Below are positions 17,595 through 26,120 of a DNA stretch of 36,601 bases, one piece after another. The stretch is from GCA-003244245 sp036378735 (GTDB taxonomy: Bacteria; Actinomycetota; Actinomycetes; Mycobacteriales; Pseudonocardiaceae): NCBI GenBank assembly GCA_036378735.1, contig DASUVX010000071.1, forward strand, positions 1-36,601, written 5' to 3'. The translations under genes and the position numbers were made by a program. Numbering within the stretch: position 1 is the first letter of the stretch; every line of letters starts with the position of its first letter. The notes below the pieces were generated by a model. It was not told the DNA's origin and ran no database searches. It saw only the letters and a list, made by a program, of their open reading frames with translations.

Positions 17595-17636
17595 GGCCGG
17601 AGACGAAATACAGCTGGGTGTATCTTTGTCTCGGCC
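17595..17636 (+). promoter_or_regulatory. Stable hairpin after leader ORF, upstream of epimerase gene
   Basis: The arms GGCCGGAGACGAAATAC (17595-17611) and GTATCTTTGTCTCGGCC (17620-17636) pair almost throughout, with one bulge, one small internal mismatch and an 8-base loop. No U-run follows, so it is not a textbook intrinsic terminator. It may act with the preceding short ORF to control the epimerase gene 220 bases downstream. Confidence 0.4.
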
Positions 17637-17859
17637 TCCGCGTTATGGTGCTGCGCTGTCGTCCGTGGTTGAGCAGCCGCGCGTCATCTTTTGCGGGCTC
17701 CACAGGATGACGCGCTCGCTGCACGGCTGTCCGCGCGCCGGGACGATGGTTCACGCAACCTGCTGCGCCGTGTCGGTCCGCCTCGATGATTCAGAGTGCA
17801 GTTTAGAATGCGGGCGCCCGACTAGCATCGACGCGACTAACAGCTTCAGGCAGGAACAA

Positions 17860-18972
17860 ATGCGAAGCCCAAATCACCCACTTGTCCTGGTCACCGGGGC
17901 CGGCGGCTTCATCGGCCATCATCTCGTCACGTCGTTGAAGCAGCGGGGTTACTGGGTCCGAGGTGTGGATACCGACCTTCCGGAGTACACCGCGGTGGAC
18001 GCCGACGAGTTCGAGTTGCGAGACCTTCGCCGCTTCGACGAGTGTCTGCTGGCCACGCGCGGCATCGACCACGTTTACGCGCTGGCTGCGGACATGGGAG
18101 GCATGGGGTTCATTTCGGCCAACCATGCTACGATCCTAAGGAATAACGCGCTGATCAATATCAACACCCTCGAAGCGGCCCGCCTGAATGGTGCTTCGCG
18201 CTATTTGTTCAGCTCTTCGGCCTGCGTCTACCCCGAACACCTACAGGCCGACGCAAATGTGACGCCACTGAGGGAGGAGGACGCCTACCCTGCGAGTCCG
18301 CAGGACGCCTACGGCTGGGAGAAGCTTATCGCCGAGCGCCTGTGCCTGTATTACACTGGCGAGTTCGGGCTCGAGACGCGCATTGTGCGCTTCCATAACA
18401 TCTATGGGCCGTATGGAACTTACGACGGCGGCCGCGAGAAGGTGCCTGCGGCACTGTGCCGGAAGGTGGCCGCGGTCGAGCCGGGCGGGGAGATCGAGAT
18501 CTGGGGCGACGGGGAGCAGACGCGGTCGTTTTGCTACGTCGACGACTGCGTGGAGGGTATCTGCCGGCTCATGGAGTCGGACTACCAGGAGCCGCTCAAT
18601 CTCGGCAGTGAGGATGTAGTGACAGTAAACGAGCTCGCCCGGATCATTATCGACGTCTCAGGTAAAGACGGCATCACGCTGCGCCACGTCGATGGCCCTC
18701 AGGGCGTGCGTGGCCGCAATTCCAATAATCGCCGGCTGCGTGAGGTGTTGAGATGGGAACCGTCGGTACCGCTACGCCAGGGGCTTGAACCTACCTACCG
18801 CTGGATAGAGGAGCAGTTGGCGACTCGGAGCCTGGTATGGGAGGCAGGCCGCCAGCCCGCCTCTCTCGACCAATCCGGCCGTGCTGCTAATTCGTCGCGG
18901 CCTCGTTCGGCGCCGGTCAGCCGCGGACCTGCTGGTCTGGCTGGACCGCCATCGTGCGAGCTGCTGCAGTAA
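17860..18972 (+). CDS. NAD-dependent epimerase, GDP-mannose 3,5-epimerase-like
   Basis: 370 residues, extended-SDR fold. The NAD-binding TGAGGFIG is at residues 12-19, LRDLRR near 45 and LAADMGGMGFI near 80; this last block and SSACVYPE are typical of GDP-mannose 3,5-epimerases. The catalytic YGWEK follows, then GPYGTYDGGREKVPAALCRK and RSFCYVDDCVEGI. The likely product is GDP-L-galactose/gulose for a surface glycan; a related GDP-sugar epimerase is possible. The start at 17860 has AGGAA upstream. An in-frame GTG at 17590 would add 90 residues unlike the family. The last ~45 residues, after WIEEQ, are a run-on into the following IS66 remnant and unlike homologues. Confidence 0.82.
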   Translation: MRSPNHPLVLVTGAGGFIGHHLVTSLKQRGYWVRGVDTDLPEYTAVDADEFELRDLRRFDECLLATRGIDHVYALAADMGGMGFISANHATILRNNALININTLEAARLNGASRYLFSSSACVYPEHLQADANVTPLREEDAYPASPQDAYGWEKLIAERLCLYYTGEFGLETRIVRFHNIYGPYGTYDGGREKVPAALCRKVAAVEPGGEIEIWGDGEQTRSFCYVDDCVEGICRLMESDYQEPLNLGSEDVVTVNELARIIIDVSGKDGITLRHVDGPQGVRGRNSNNRRLREVLRWEPSVPLRQGLEPTYRWIEEQLATRSLVWEAGRQPASLDQSGRAANSSRPRSAPVSRGPAGLAGPPSCELLQ

Positions 18973-19125
18973 CTGGACGACCTCGCCCACATGCCTTTGA
19001 CAACAACCCGGCTGAACGCGCGATCTGCGTGTGGTGAATTGCAGAAGGAGAAGTTGCGCTGCTGGCCTACGATGGCTGATAGAACCTTCTTCGCCCTGTG
19101 CGACGACCCTGTCCGACTTCAATGA
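18890..19125 (+). pseudogene. IS66-family transposase C-terminal remnant
   Basis: Read across frames, the segment gives AADLLVWLDRHRA, LDDLAHMP, FDNNPAERAI, then QKEKLRCWPTMADRTFFALC. This parallels the IS66 TnpC end (WLD-HR-ELL-FLDD---PFDNN-AERD-RM, K-QQK-SGC-RT--GA--FC-IR). At least two frameshifts and a stop separate the pieces. It overlaps the 3' end of the epimerase gene, so an old insertion replaced the true epimerase terminus. Confidence 0.65.
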
Positions 19126-19301
19126 CCGGGCAAACCTTACTCGCCGTGCTACCCTGACTGTTTGAAGATCAGCCTGGTTACCCGCTCCGAAACAGCACTG
19201 AACAGCCATCCCGAATGGCTCTTCTGACAGGAAGGACGCAGGTGGTGGTAAGCCACTCGCTCCCAAGGCGACAACGGAGTGAAGACACGGACGATAGACC
19301 G

Positions 19302-20240
19302 ATGCAGCTTCATATTATTTGCGAGAGGGATGTCGGTCTCTTCTCGCTCATTCAACAAGTCATTGCGAATATTCCGTGGGCTGTCGCCGAAAACCGTATT
19401 CCCGTCGTCCATTTTGGACGCAACACGTGTTATTGGACACCCAATGGTTACCGTGGTGCGCATACGGTTTGGGAGTACTACTTTGAGCCGCTTGTTCCTG
19501 GGTATTCGACTTCCAAGATCCCAAAGCCGATTCGGGAGCTAATATCTGTAAATCGGCCCTCTCCTCACGAGGTGGGCTACCCTGTTAACGAGCATGTCTT
19601 TGTATCTAGCCACTTTGGGGATCACCCGCATCTAAGTGGAGCGACGTTATTGATTCCCTACCGATGGGACGATCCGTGCGATGCTTTGAGGCGGGAGGCA
19701 AAAGCGATTATCGACAGCTACATTCGCCCGCGGGTCTACATCCTGCAGAAGGTCGATGACTTCTTTGTGAGGCATATGGCCGGACATCGTCTTATCGGAG
19801 TGCACGCGCGAGGGACCGATGCGACTTCTAGGCAAGAACTCCGTGCGTTTCGCCAGGGCTCATTGGTGCTCTCGAGATATGTTGCGGCGATCGAGCGGGT
19901 GTTGGACATGCAGCCGAGAGCGAAAATATTTGTGGCATCGGATGAGCAATCGTCGGTGAACTACCTGGCAAGTGCTTTCGGTACTCGTGTCATTACCTAC
20001 GACAGCATCCGACACCAAAGTGGTGAGGCGGCCGGACAAGGCCCAACGGGATGGATCATGCCGGCCTATATCGCTCAGGACCGCGATGTAGCCGCAAAGA
20101 ACGGGGAAGACGCGGTTATTGAGTACTTATTGTTGAGCCGGTGTCACTACCTTGTGCACAACGGGGCGAGTTTAGCAAGGACGGTCTTACTAAATGCTCC
20201 TCAATTGCCTCATGCTAATACACATCGCCGGAGTTCGTAA
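19302..20240 (+). CDS. Putative fucosyltransferase-like glycosyltransferase (GT-B)
   Basis: 312 residues from ATG 19302 (MQLHIICERDVGLFSLIQQV); an ATG at 19215 would add 29 unlike residues. The C-terminal half has the nucleotide-sugar site of O-/alpha-1,6-fucosyltransferase-type enzymes: HRLIGVHARGTDAT (HxRGTD), AKIFVASDEQ, and IEYLLLSRCHYLVHNGASLA. It probably moves a GDP-linked deoxyhexose or related sugar onto a glycan. It follows a GDP-sugar epimerase gene and precedes a family 2 glycosyltransferase. The base composition is visibly more AT-rich than the flanks, suggesting recent acquisition. The acceptor is unknown. Confidence 0.68.
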   Translation: MQLHIICERDVGLFSLIQQVIANIPWAVAENRIPVVHFGRNTCYWTPNGYRGAHTVWEYYFEPLVPGYSTSKIPKPIRELISVNRPSPHEVGYPVNEHVFVSSHFGDHPHLSGATLLIPYRWDDPCDALRREAKAIIDSYIRPRVYILQKVDDFFVRHMAGHRLIGVHARGTDATSRQELRAFRQGSLVLSRYVAAIERVLDMQPRAKIFVASDEQSSVNYLASAFGTRVITYDSIRHQSGEAAGQGPTGWIMPAYIAQDRDVAAKNGEDAVIEYLLLSRCHYLVHNGASLARTVLLNAPQLPHANTHRRSS

Positions 20241-20389
20241 TGTAGTGCCTATGCCAGCTGGTAGGAGAGACGAAAGGACAGGGTTGCCGTGGGATAGGGA
20301 TGATCTAGCGAGTCAGTCAAGTTGATGCTCCACCTATTTCGGTGTCGCGCTTACGCGGTCAGGTTCCTGGCCTTGGGGAGGTGCGGATT

Positions 20390-21274
20390 GTGACAGCCGT
20401 CCAGCGAGAAGTGATTGAACGCGTTAAGGAGGGTAAGAAGCAGCGAAGGTCTTCATCGGTACAATACCAAGATCGACCTAGATTAACATTTATCGTTCAT
20501 TCGTTCAATCGGGTCTCCAATATCGATCAGCTTGTTGATGGCCTTAGAGGGATGGGTGATCATGAGCTGATTGTCTGCGAGGACGGTTCCGTGGACGGTT
20601 CTCATGACAAGTGGATGTCCTATTTGGGTCAACCTAATGACTTCCTGATTCGTTCGAATGATCTCCATGAGATTAGGATCCTCGATCGAGCGATCAGGTT
20701 CTCCCGGGCAGACCTTGTTTGTCTGGTACAGGATGATGATCTCATTCCTCGTGAGACTGACTGGTTGGATTCTGCGCTCGGGCACTTCGTAGATCACCCT
20801 AGTTTAGCGATTCTGGGTGGCTTTATGGGGTTTGGGAGCTTCGATCCGGATTTCTCGAAGGCAAAGTGCATCTGGGGGGATGATCAGTTTCGCTTCGTCC
20901 ACCACGTGAATATTGGACCATATTTTATTCGTCGACATCACTACGAGATGCTTGGCGGCTGGGAGTACTCGTTCTCCGAAGTTGGCGAACCAGGCATCTG
21001 CTTTGACAACGAACTGTGCTTGCGGGCGTGGATGAACGGCTATCAGGTCGGCTATAGCTTCGTCCCCTTTAAGGGGCCGCCAGGGCACTACCCGGCCGAT
21101 GGAGGAACTGTATTATTCTCAAACGACGTTAGGATGAGGAATCAATTGCGCAACTCTGCCACCATATACGAGAGGTATGGAAGGCATGCAACACACATTG
21201 ACAGGCTCGTGGGAGAAGCTAATGCGGGACTGGCGTCATCCCTGACTGATGGCACGTTGGCGCAAAAACATTAG
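20390..21274 (+). CDS. Family 2 glycosyltransferase
   Basis: 294 residues from a GTG at 20390 with GGGGAGG 8 bases upstream; a GTG at 20342 has no ribosome site. GT-A features: LTFIVHSFNRVSNIDQLVDG at the N terminus, ELIVCEDGSVDGS, VCLVQDDDLIP (metal-binding DxD), and the acceptor-side GGWEYSFSEVGEPG followed by DNELCLRAWMNGYQVGY. The protein probably adds a sugar to a surface glycan with the upstream enzymes. No membrane segment is seen. Codon use is AT-richer than the surrounding genome. Confidence 0.85.
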   Translation: MTAVQREVIERVKEGKKQRRSSSVQYQDRPRLTFIVHSFNRVSNIDQLVDGLRGMGDHELIVCEDGSVDGSHDKWMSYLGQPNDFLIRSNDLHEIRILDRAIRFSRADLVCLVQDDDLIPRETDWLDSALGHFVDHPSLAILGGFMGFGSFDPDFSKAKCIWGDDQFRFVHHVNIGPYFIRRHHYEMLGGWEYSFSEVGEPGICFDNELCLRAWMNGYQVGYSFVPFKGPPGHYPADGGTVLFSNDVRMRNQLRNSATIYERYGRHATHIDRLVGEANAGLASSLTDGTLAQKH

Positions 21275-21623
21275 AGTAGTGGGTCGGGCGCATTTGAACC
21301 GGCTTGACCGGTGCGTCGCTCGAAGATGGCTTGGTGAGTATCGCGGCTGTTTTGCCACGGCATCCTTATGGCCCGGTGAGCAGGACACTCTTGCGACGTA
21401 GAAGAGCTCGTGGCCTAACGATTCGTTACCTGGACCGGGGCAGCGAGCGCGCGATGATGGCCGAGTAGGGGATGCACCTGGATGTAGTTCCGGGCACTGA
21501 GGTTGAAGTGCGGGTGCTGGCTGAGCGTCCTGTCACGCTTCGTTACCGGCGCGGGGCTGGATTCAAGTACTCGCCGCGTGGGTATTTGGTCCCTATGAGC
21601 CGAGAAGGAGAGGCTGGACGGAT
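21275..21623. other. Intergenic region after glycan cluster
   Basis: No recognisable gene. GC content returns to the high level of the flanking genome here. The ribosome site and promoter of the csbD-like gene should lie at the right edge. Confidence 0.4.
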
Positions 21624-21860
21624 ATGAGTACCGCGGACAAGGCCAAAGGCATAGCGAAAGAGGCAGTCGGGAGCGTCACCGGCAGTGAGCATCTCCGCAG
21701 AGAGGGCGAGGCGCAGCAGCGTAAGGGCCACCATTTGGAGAGGGCGGCCGAGGCAGACGCGGTCGCCGAGAAGCACAAGCGCGAGGCTGAGCTCTTCGAG
21801 GACGAGGAGCGGATACGTAAGGGTGTTCGACGTGGTGTTTCGGACGACCCCTTGGTGTGA
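21624..21860 (+). CDS. CsbD / microaggregate-binding protein family
   Basis: 78 residues, highly charged and helical. The N-terminal MSTADKAKGIAKEAVGSVTG is the CsbD-like signature (DK-KG--KE--G--TG). The remainder (QRKGHHLERAAEADAVAEKH) is a continuous charged helix as in actinobacterial microaggregate-binding protein 1 homologues. CsbD-like proteins are general-stress proteins of unknown biochemical role, usually under alternative sigma factor control. AAGGAG and GGACGG lie upstream of the ATG. Confidence 0.78.
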   Translation: MSTADKAKGIAKEAVGSVTGSEHLRREGEAQQRKGHHLERAAEADAVAEKHKREAELFEDEERIRKGVRRGVSDDPLV

Positions 21861-22119
21861 CTGCTGAGGGGTCGGGTTCCTCAGTGCGAGGGTGCCACTG
21901 TGCCCGGAAGCGACCCAGGCCGCGGATCTAACTCCATGGGCGGCCCTGTGGCTGAAGCCGCCACCAGGTGATGCACGCTGTCTGTCAGGCCGAGCGGGTT
22001 TCGGCCGGACAGAGCTTCGATGCGGTCCTCTCGTAGGGGGCGGCTCGAGGCCTACCAGGATCTTGCAGGGCTGCTCGTACCCGTCGTGCCCGGCTTGCCG
22101 CCCGATTATCCGATATTCG
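21861..22119. other. Intergenic stretch between convergent genes
   Basis: No gene with a recognisable family. A frame reading RLEAYQDLAGLLVPVVPGLP is protein-like but short and without a start. Confidence 0.35.
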
Positions 22120-22776
22120 TCATGTCCTCACCTTTTCGATGTCGGCGCGCAGCAGGGCCTGCGTGGCCTCGTCGTAGAACTCGTTTCGCCCGTAGCCGGC
22201 CAGCGCCTCAGCGCGGGTTTGGTCGTTGTGTCCGCCGGTGAGGTCGGCTCGGTCGTGGTGGACATGCACCGGGATGTCCCGGATGCAGCCGGTGGCGCGC
22301 CCGATGTCTTGCAGCCAGGTGTCGATGTGCGGCGAGAGGCTCATGTGCCCCAGGCGCTCATACAGCGTCCGCGAGGTCGCGGGGAAGCAGCACAACCGGT
22401 GGCCGAACACAGTGCTTGACAGGCTGAGCACGAGCGGCGTGGTGTGGTCGTGGCTGCCGATCACGGAATCCCACCCCGAGGTGACCAGCGTGGCGTCGTC
22501 ATTCCACAACAGCAGCCAGTCGCCGCTGGCGCGCTCGGCAAGCGCATTCACGTACCGGTGCAGCTGGTAATAACCAAACCGCTCGGGAAACCGCACGGTG
22601 ATGATCTCGTGAGCAATGGCCGCCCGGGCAGCCGTAGCGGTGTCTGGATCATCGTCATCCCACCCGACCAGTATCTGCACCTTGCGGGGATCGAATGAAT
22701 TCGTCACTAAAGACCCAATCGACCGTACTAGCGACACAGGACGCCCGCGGGACGGCAGGAGCACACTAATGCGCAT
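22120..22776 (-). CDS. Family 2 glycosyltransferase, phage-like
   Basis: 218 residues starting MRISVLLPSRGRPVSLVRSI, typical of short GT-A glycosyltransferases carried by actinophages and prophage-like islands. QILVGWDDDDPDT and the DxD-containing DWLLLWNDDATLV bind the nucleotide sugar and metal. The C-terminal helix (GRNEFYDEATQALLRADIEK) is also family-like. Its start lies inside the end of a 34-residue frame upstream, so it is translated by coupling; no separate ribosome site is seen. Confidence 0.82.
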   Translation of the reverse strand: MRISVLLPSRGRPVSLVRSIGSLVTNSFDPRKVQILVGWDDDDPDTATAARAAIAHEIITVRFPERFGYYQLHRYVNALAERASGDWLLLWNDDATLVTSGWDSVIGSHDHTTPLVLSLSSTVFGHRLCCFPATSRTLYERLGHMSLSPHIDTWLQDIGRATGCIRDIPVHVHHDRADLTGGHNDQTRAEALAGYGRNEFYDEATQALLRADIEKVRT

Positions 22777-22870
22777 TGAGCACCGCCTGATACTCGTCGG
22801 CGTGCGCGGGGCTCAGCTCTTTGATCACCCGCAGCAGCACCGGACCGGATACGTAGTCGTCCTCGTTCAC
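22766..22870 (-). CDS. 34-residue linker ORF in overlapping three-gene unit
   Basis: The GTG at 22870 overlaps the upstream stop (GTGA) and the ORF's own stop overlaps the glycosyltransferase start by 11 bases. The peptide (VNEDDYVSGPVLLRVIKELS, then PAHADEYQAVLNAH) is acidic and amphipathic, so it looks like a real small helical protein. Its role may be only translational coupling. Confidence 0.45.
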   Translation of the reverse strand: MNEDDYVSGPVLLRVIKELSPAHADEYQAVLNAH

Positions 22871-23121
22871 CGTCGGCAGCCGTTTGGCCACTGATCGATG
22901 AACGTCATGCGTTCCTGCGCACCTTGTGTCACGGGGAACACCTTGACGATCCCACCAAGGTCCACGGAACTCGGAGAAACGTTCTTGTTGAAAGACGCAG
23001 TACCCGGGGCGGTCGTGATTTCACTGGCTGTAAAGGATGGCTTACTCAGGTAACCGCCTGAGTCGCCTAACAGATTTTTAGGGTCCGGCTCGACGGTGTA
23101 GACGATGTCCATGTTTGCCAT
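22867..23121 (-). CDS. Hypothetical 84-residue protein, first gene of overlapping unit
   Basis: Starts MANMDIVYTVEPDPKN at 23121 (an upstream start at 23145 is possible). The C-terminal half (VDLGGIVKVFPVTQGAQERM) is protein-like, and the stop overlaps the next start by 4 bases. I do not recognise the family; the arrangement with a small ORF and a glycosyltransferase resembles phage structural-gene neighbourhoods. Confidence 0.55.
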   Translation of the reverse strand: MANMDIVYTVEPDPKNLLGDSGGYLSKPSFTASEITTAPGTASFNKNVSPSSVDLGGIVKVFPVTQGAQERMTFIDQWPNGCRR

Positions 23122-23755
23122 AGGTACACGCTGGGTTAATTGCATAACTACCTGCTGGGGCGGTTGGGGGCTAGGTTACCGGTGCTGTGGCGGTACAGCA
23201 GCACCCTGTTGGCTGGGCTGCGGATGATAACACTGCGTGGTTGTGGGACTGGCAACCGGCAGCACCGCGGCGAGTTGACGGGGGCCGTTGCGTTGTTGCG
23301 TGACGGGCAGGGTTGGGTGCTACGGTATTCAGCTCAGATGGCGCGGGCGAGTTCGGTGAAGGCGCAGAGGAGCGAGGATGCATCGACGAAGCCTGCCTGA
23401 TCTTGCTCTTCACCGACGCAACAGCCCCAAATGCAGTACTGTTGTAGCCGCACTGTGTAGCGCCGCGTCCAAATGATATAAATCATATCAGAGGTTTCCC
23501 AAACGCGTATCCAGTGTTGATCACTCGTGCTCAGCGAGTCCCTTTCTAGATCACACATTGATGGGCTGCCAGAATTTCAACGGCGACCCCATTCTCGACG
23601 GGCACGGCAAAGAAATCCCTGGCCGACAACTGAGCCTGGATTCACTGACCGAATTGCGTGTCATTGGTCGGGGATGAGGACGCGGGTGCCGCCTGGGCTG
23701 GGAAGATGTTCTTGCTGAGGGAACATCGGGACCAGCTTGAGGAGACACCCGCGAG
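23122..23755. other. Region upstream of the IS1380 relic
   Basis: No gene recognised between the hypothetical gene at 23121 and the transposase start at 23756. The IS1380 left end should lie in the last ~150 bases (GC-rich sequence from about 23640), but I could not match its terminal repeat with certainty. An AT-rich patch occurs at 23470-23490. Confidence 0.35.
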
Positions 23756-24884
23756 ATGCGATCCTCCCACGCCGCGAGCGCGGTCGACATCGCGTTTGAT
23801 GACCCGAATCTAATCGCTGATGGCGTGCTGGTTTCAGTGGTGGCGTTGGCCGAACAGGTGGGCCTGCCCGTGCTGGTCGCCGACGTGGTGACGATCACGG
23901 GGGGGGGGGCGCCAACAGCGCGGGGGCGAACCCGGCGGCGAAGGTGATGTCGCTGGTGGCGGGGATGGTCGCGGGGGCGGACTCGATCGAGGATATGGAT
24001 CGGTTGCGGCACGGCGGCAACGCCGTGGTGTTCGACCGGATCCGGGCGCCCTCCACGCTGGGCACGTTTTTGCGCGCGTTCACTTACGGGCGCGTGCAGC
24101 AGCTCAACGCGGTGCTGCGCCGCTCGCTGATCGCGCTGGCCGAGCGCACGCCCCTGTTGCCCGGCGCCGACCAGGTGGTGTTCGTGGACCTGGGCTCCAC
24201 CCACCGCCAGGTGGATGGCTACGCCAAGCAGGGCGCGGCGGTCGGGCGGTTGAAGGGCAAAAAGACCCTGCACCCCCTGCTGGCCACCGCCTCGACCCCG
24301 ATCGCGGCGCCGGTGGTGGTCGCAACGCGGATGCGCCGGGGCAAGGCCGCCGACGTGCGCGGGGCGCCCCGGTTGTTGGCCGAAGCCCTGGCCACGGTGC
24401 GCGCCATCGCCCCCACCGCGCGGATCGTGGTCCGGGGTGATTCCAAGTTCGACACCGCCGAGGTGGCCGCGACCGCAGCCCGCTACGGCGCGGCGGTGTC
24501 GCTGACCACTGGTTCCAACCCGAGCGTGAACGCCGCGATCACCCAGATCCCCGACACCGCCTGGACTGCAATCCACTACCCGAACGCGTTCGTCGGAGGA
24601 CACCGGGCAGCTGGTCTCGGATGCCGAGGTCACCGAGATCCCGTATCTGGCCTTTCCTTCCCGAAGAAACGGCAGGTCCATGGCCGGTTGATCGTGCGGC
24701 GGGTCAAGCGCCTCAACCCGTCGCCGACCCAGGACGGGTTGTTCGACGCGTGGCGCCACCACGCGGTGTTCGTCACCAGCGGCTTCGAGATGGTGCAGGC
24801 CGAGTCCCAGCATCGAGCTCACGCCATCAATCGAGCAGGTCATCGCCGACGCCGCCGCCAGCGCGCTAGCCCACCTGCCCTCAG
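23756..24884 (+). pseudogene. IS1380-family transposase, 5' part, frameshifted
   Basis: The reading starts MRSSHAASAVDIAFDDPNLI and continues after an 11-G run (23899-23909) as AKVMSLVAGMVAGADSIEDM, then LRHGGN. It holds DDE-type blocks: FVDLGSTHRQVDGYAKQGA, VRGDSKFDTAEV, and RRVKRLNPSPTQDGLFDAWR. Single-base frameshifts are seen at the G run, near 24597 (one base extra), near 24690 (one base short) and near 24830 (one base extra). The sequence ends inside ALAHLPS at 24884 and resumes at 28887 as GSFSANAAW, so the gene is also split by a Tn554-like element. Not functional as it stands. Confidence 0.85.
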
Positions 24885-24894
24885 TTATCTGGAG
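24880..24894 (+). repeat. Left terminal inverted repeat of Tn554-like element
   Basis: CTCAGTTATCTGGAG pairs with the right copy at 28872-28886 in 13 of 15 positions when reverse-complemented. The first five bases overlap the IS1380 coding sequence (CCC TCA G), so part of the repeat may be target-derived core. Confidence 0.6.
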
Positions 24895-25002
24895 TCCCGG
24901 CGCGTCCGTCCACGATGTCTATGACGAGGCCCGGAAGCCGCTACGGCTGCGTCGTGGATGCGATTACCTTCCGTCGTCCATCACGGAGACGGAGGGGGCG
25001 CG

Positions 25003-26120
25003 ATGCGGGTGCAGTGGGTGGTCAACCCGGACAGTGGCGCGGAGTCGTGGACGGTGCTCGGCGGGGATTTCGTGCCGGTCGAGCCGGTGGAGCGGTTCCT
25101 CGCTTACCTGTCGTCGATCGAACGCTCGCCGAACACGGTCAAGGCTTATGCCCATGATCTGAGGGACTGGTTCGACTTCCTCGCTGGCCGGGAGCGGGAC
25201 TGGCAGGCGGCGACGTTGGAGGACGTGGCCGCGTTCGTCGCCTGGCTGCGTCGGCCGCCGGCGGCGCGTGACGGGCAAGTGAGCGTGTTGCCGTCGGTGG
25301 AGCATCACTGCGGCGAGGCGAGCGTGAACCGCAAGCTGGCCGCGCTGACCGCGTTTTGCCAGTTCCACGCCCGTCACGGCGTGGCGCTGGCGGGTCTGCT
25401 GGTCGCTCAGGTGCCGGGCCGCCGGGGTGGGATGTCGGCCACATCGTTCCGGCCGTTTCTGCACCACGTGAGCAAGCGGGACGGGCAGTGGCAGCGCACG
25501 GTCAAGCTCGCGGCGGTGAGCCGGCGGCCGCAGGTGTTGACGGTGACCGAGGCACAGACGATCTTGGACGCCTGCCAGCGGTTGCGGGACCGACTGCTGT
25601 TCGCGCTGTTGCTCGACACCGGGGTGCGTATCGGTGAGGCGCTGGGGCTGCGGCACGAGGACGTGCAGATCCCCGAGCGGATCGTGCGGGTGGTGCCGCG
25701 GGCCAACGACAACCGGGCGCGGGCGAAGGCCGGCCGGCATCGTGACATCCCGGCCAGCGCCGAGCTGATGCGGTTGTATGCCGACTACCTCGCCGGTGAG
25801 TACGGTTCGCTGGACAGCGACTACGTGTTCGTCAACCTGTGGGGCCGACCCTACGGGCAGCCGCTGAGTTACCCAGCCGTCTACACCTGGTGGAGCGGCT
25901 GCGCCAGTGCACGAACGTCGTGTTCTCGCCGCACCGGTTCCGCCACACCTACGCCACCGACCTGCTGCGCAAAGGGGCTGGCGTAGAGACGGTCAAGGAG
26001 CTGCTCGGTCATGCCTCGATCACGACGACGATCGACACCTACGGGCATCTGACGGTCGAGGACGCCCGCAAGACGCTGGAGGCCGCGGGCTGGTTCACCG
26101 GCCGCGAGGTGCGGCTGTGA
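25003..26120 (+). pseudogene. tnpA: Tn554-family TnpA tyrosine recombinase, one frameshift
   Basis: The ATG at 25003 has GGAGGGGGCG upstream. The N-terminal SAM-like core-binding domain (FLAYLSSIERSPNTVKAYAH) is followed by the catalytic domain with DTGVRIGEALGL (first Arg). At about 25886 the frame breaks; one missing base restores VERLRQCTNVVFSPHRFRHT with the His-Arg motif and LLGHASITTTIDTYGH with the nucleophile Tyr. With that repair the protein has ~373 residues, as in Tn554 TnpA. The stop overlaps the tnpB GTG by 4 bases. Confidence 0.87.

Noticed and set aside
17590..17859. 90-residue N-terminal extension of the epimerase from the GTG at 17590
   Set aside because: The extension contains the leader hairpin, has no family similarity, and a proper ribosome site precedes ATG 17860.
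23551..24843. 430-residue minus-strand frame opposite the IS1380 transposase
   Set aside because: Shadow of the transposase; no domain and low-complexity composition.
25870..25900. Programmed ribosomal frameshift in tnpA
   Set aside because: No slippery heptamer or downstream structure is evident, and Tn554-type tnpA genes are normally in one frame.
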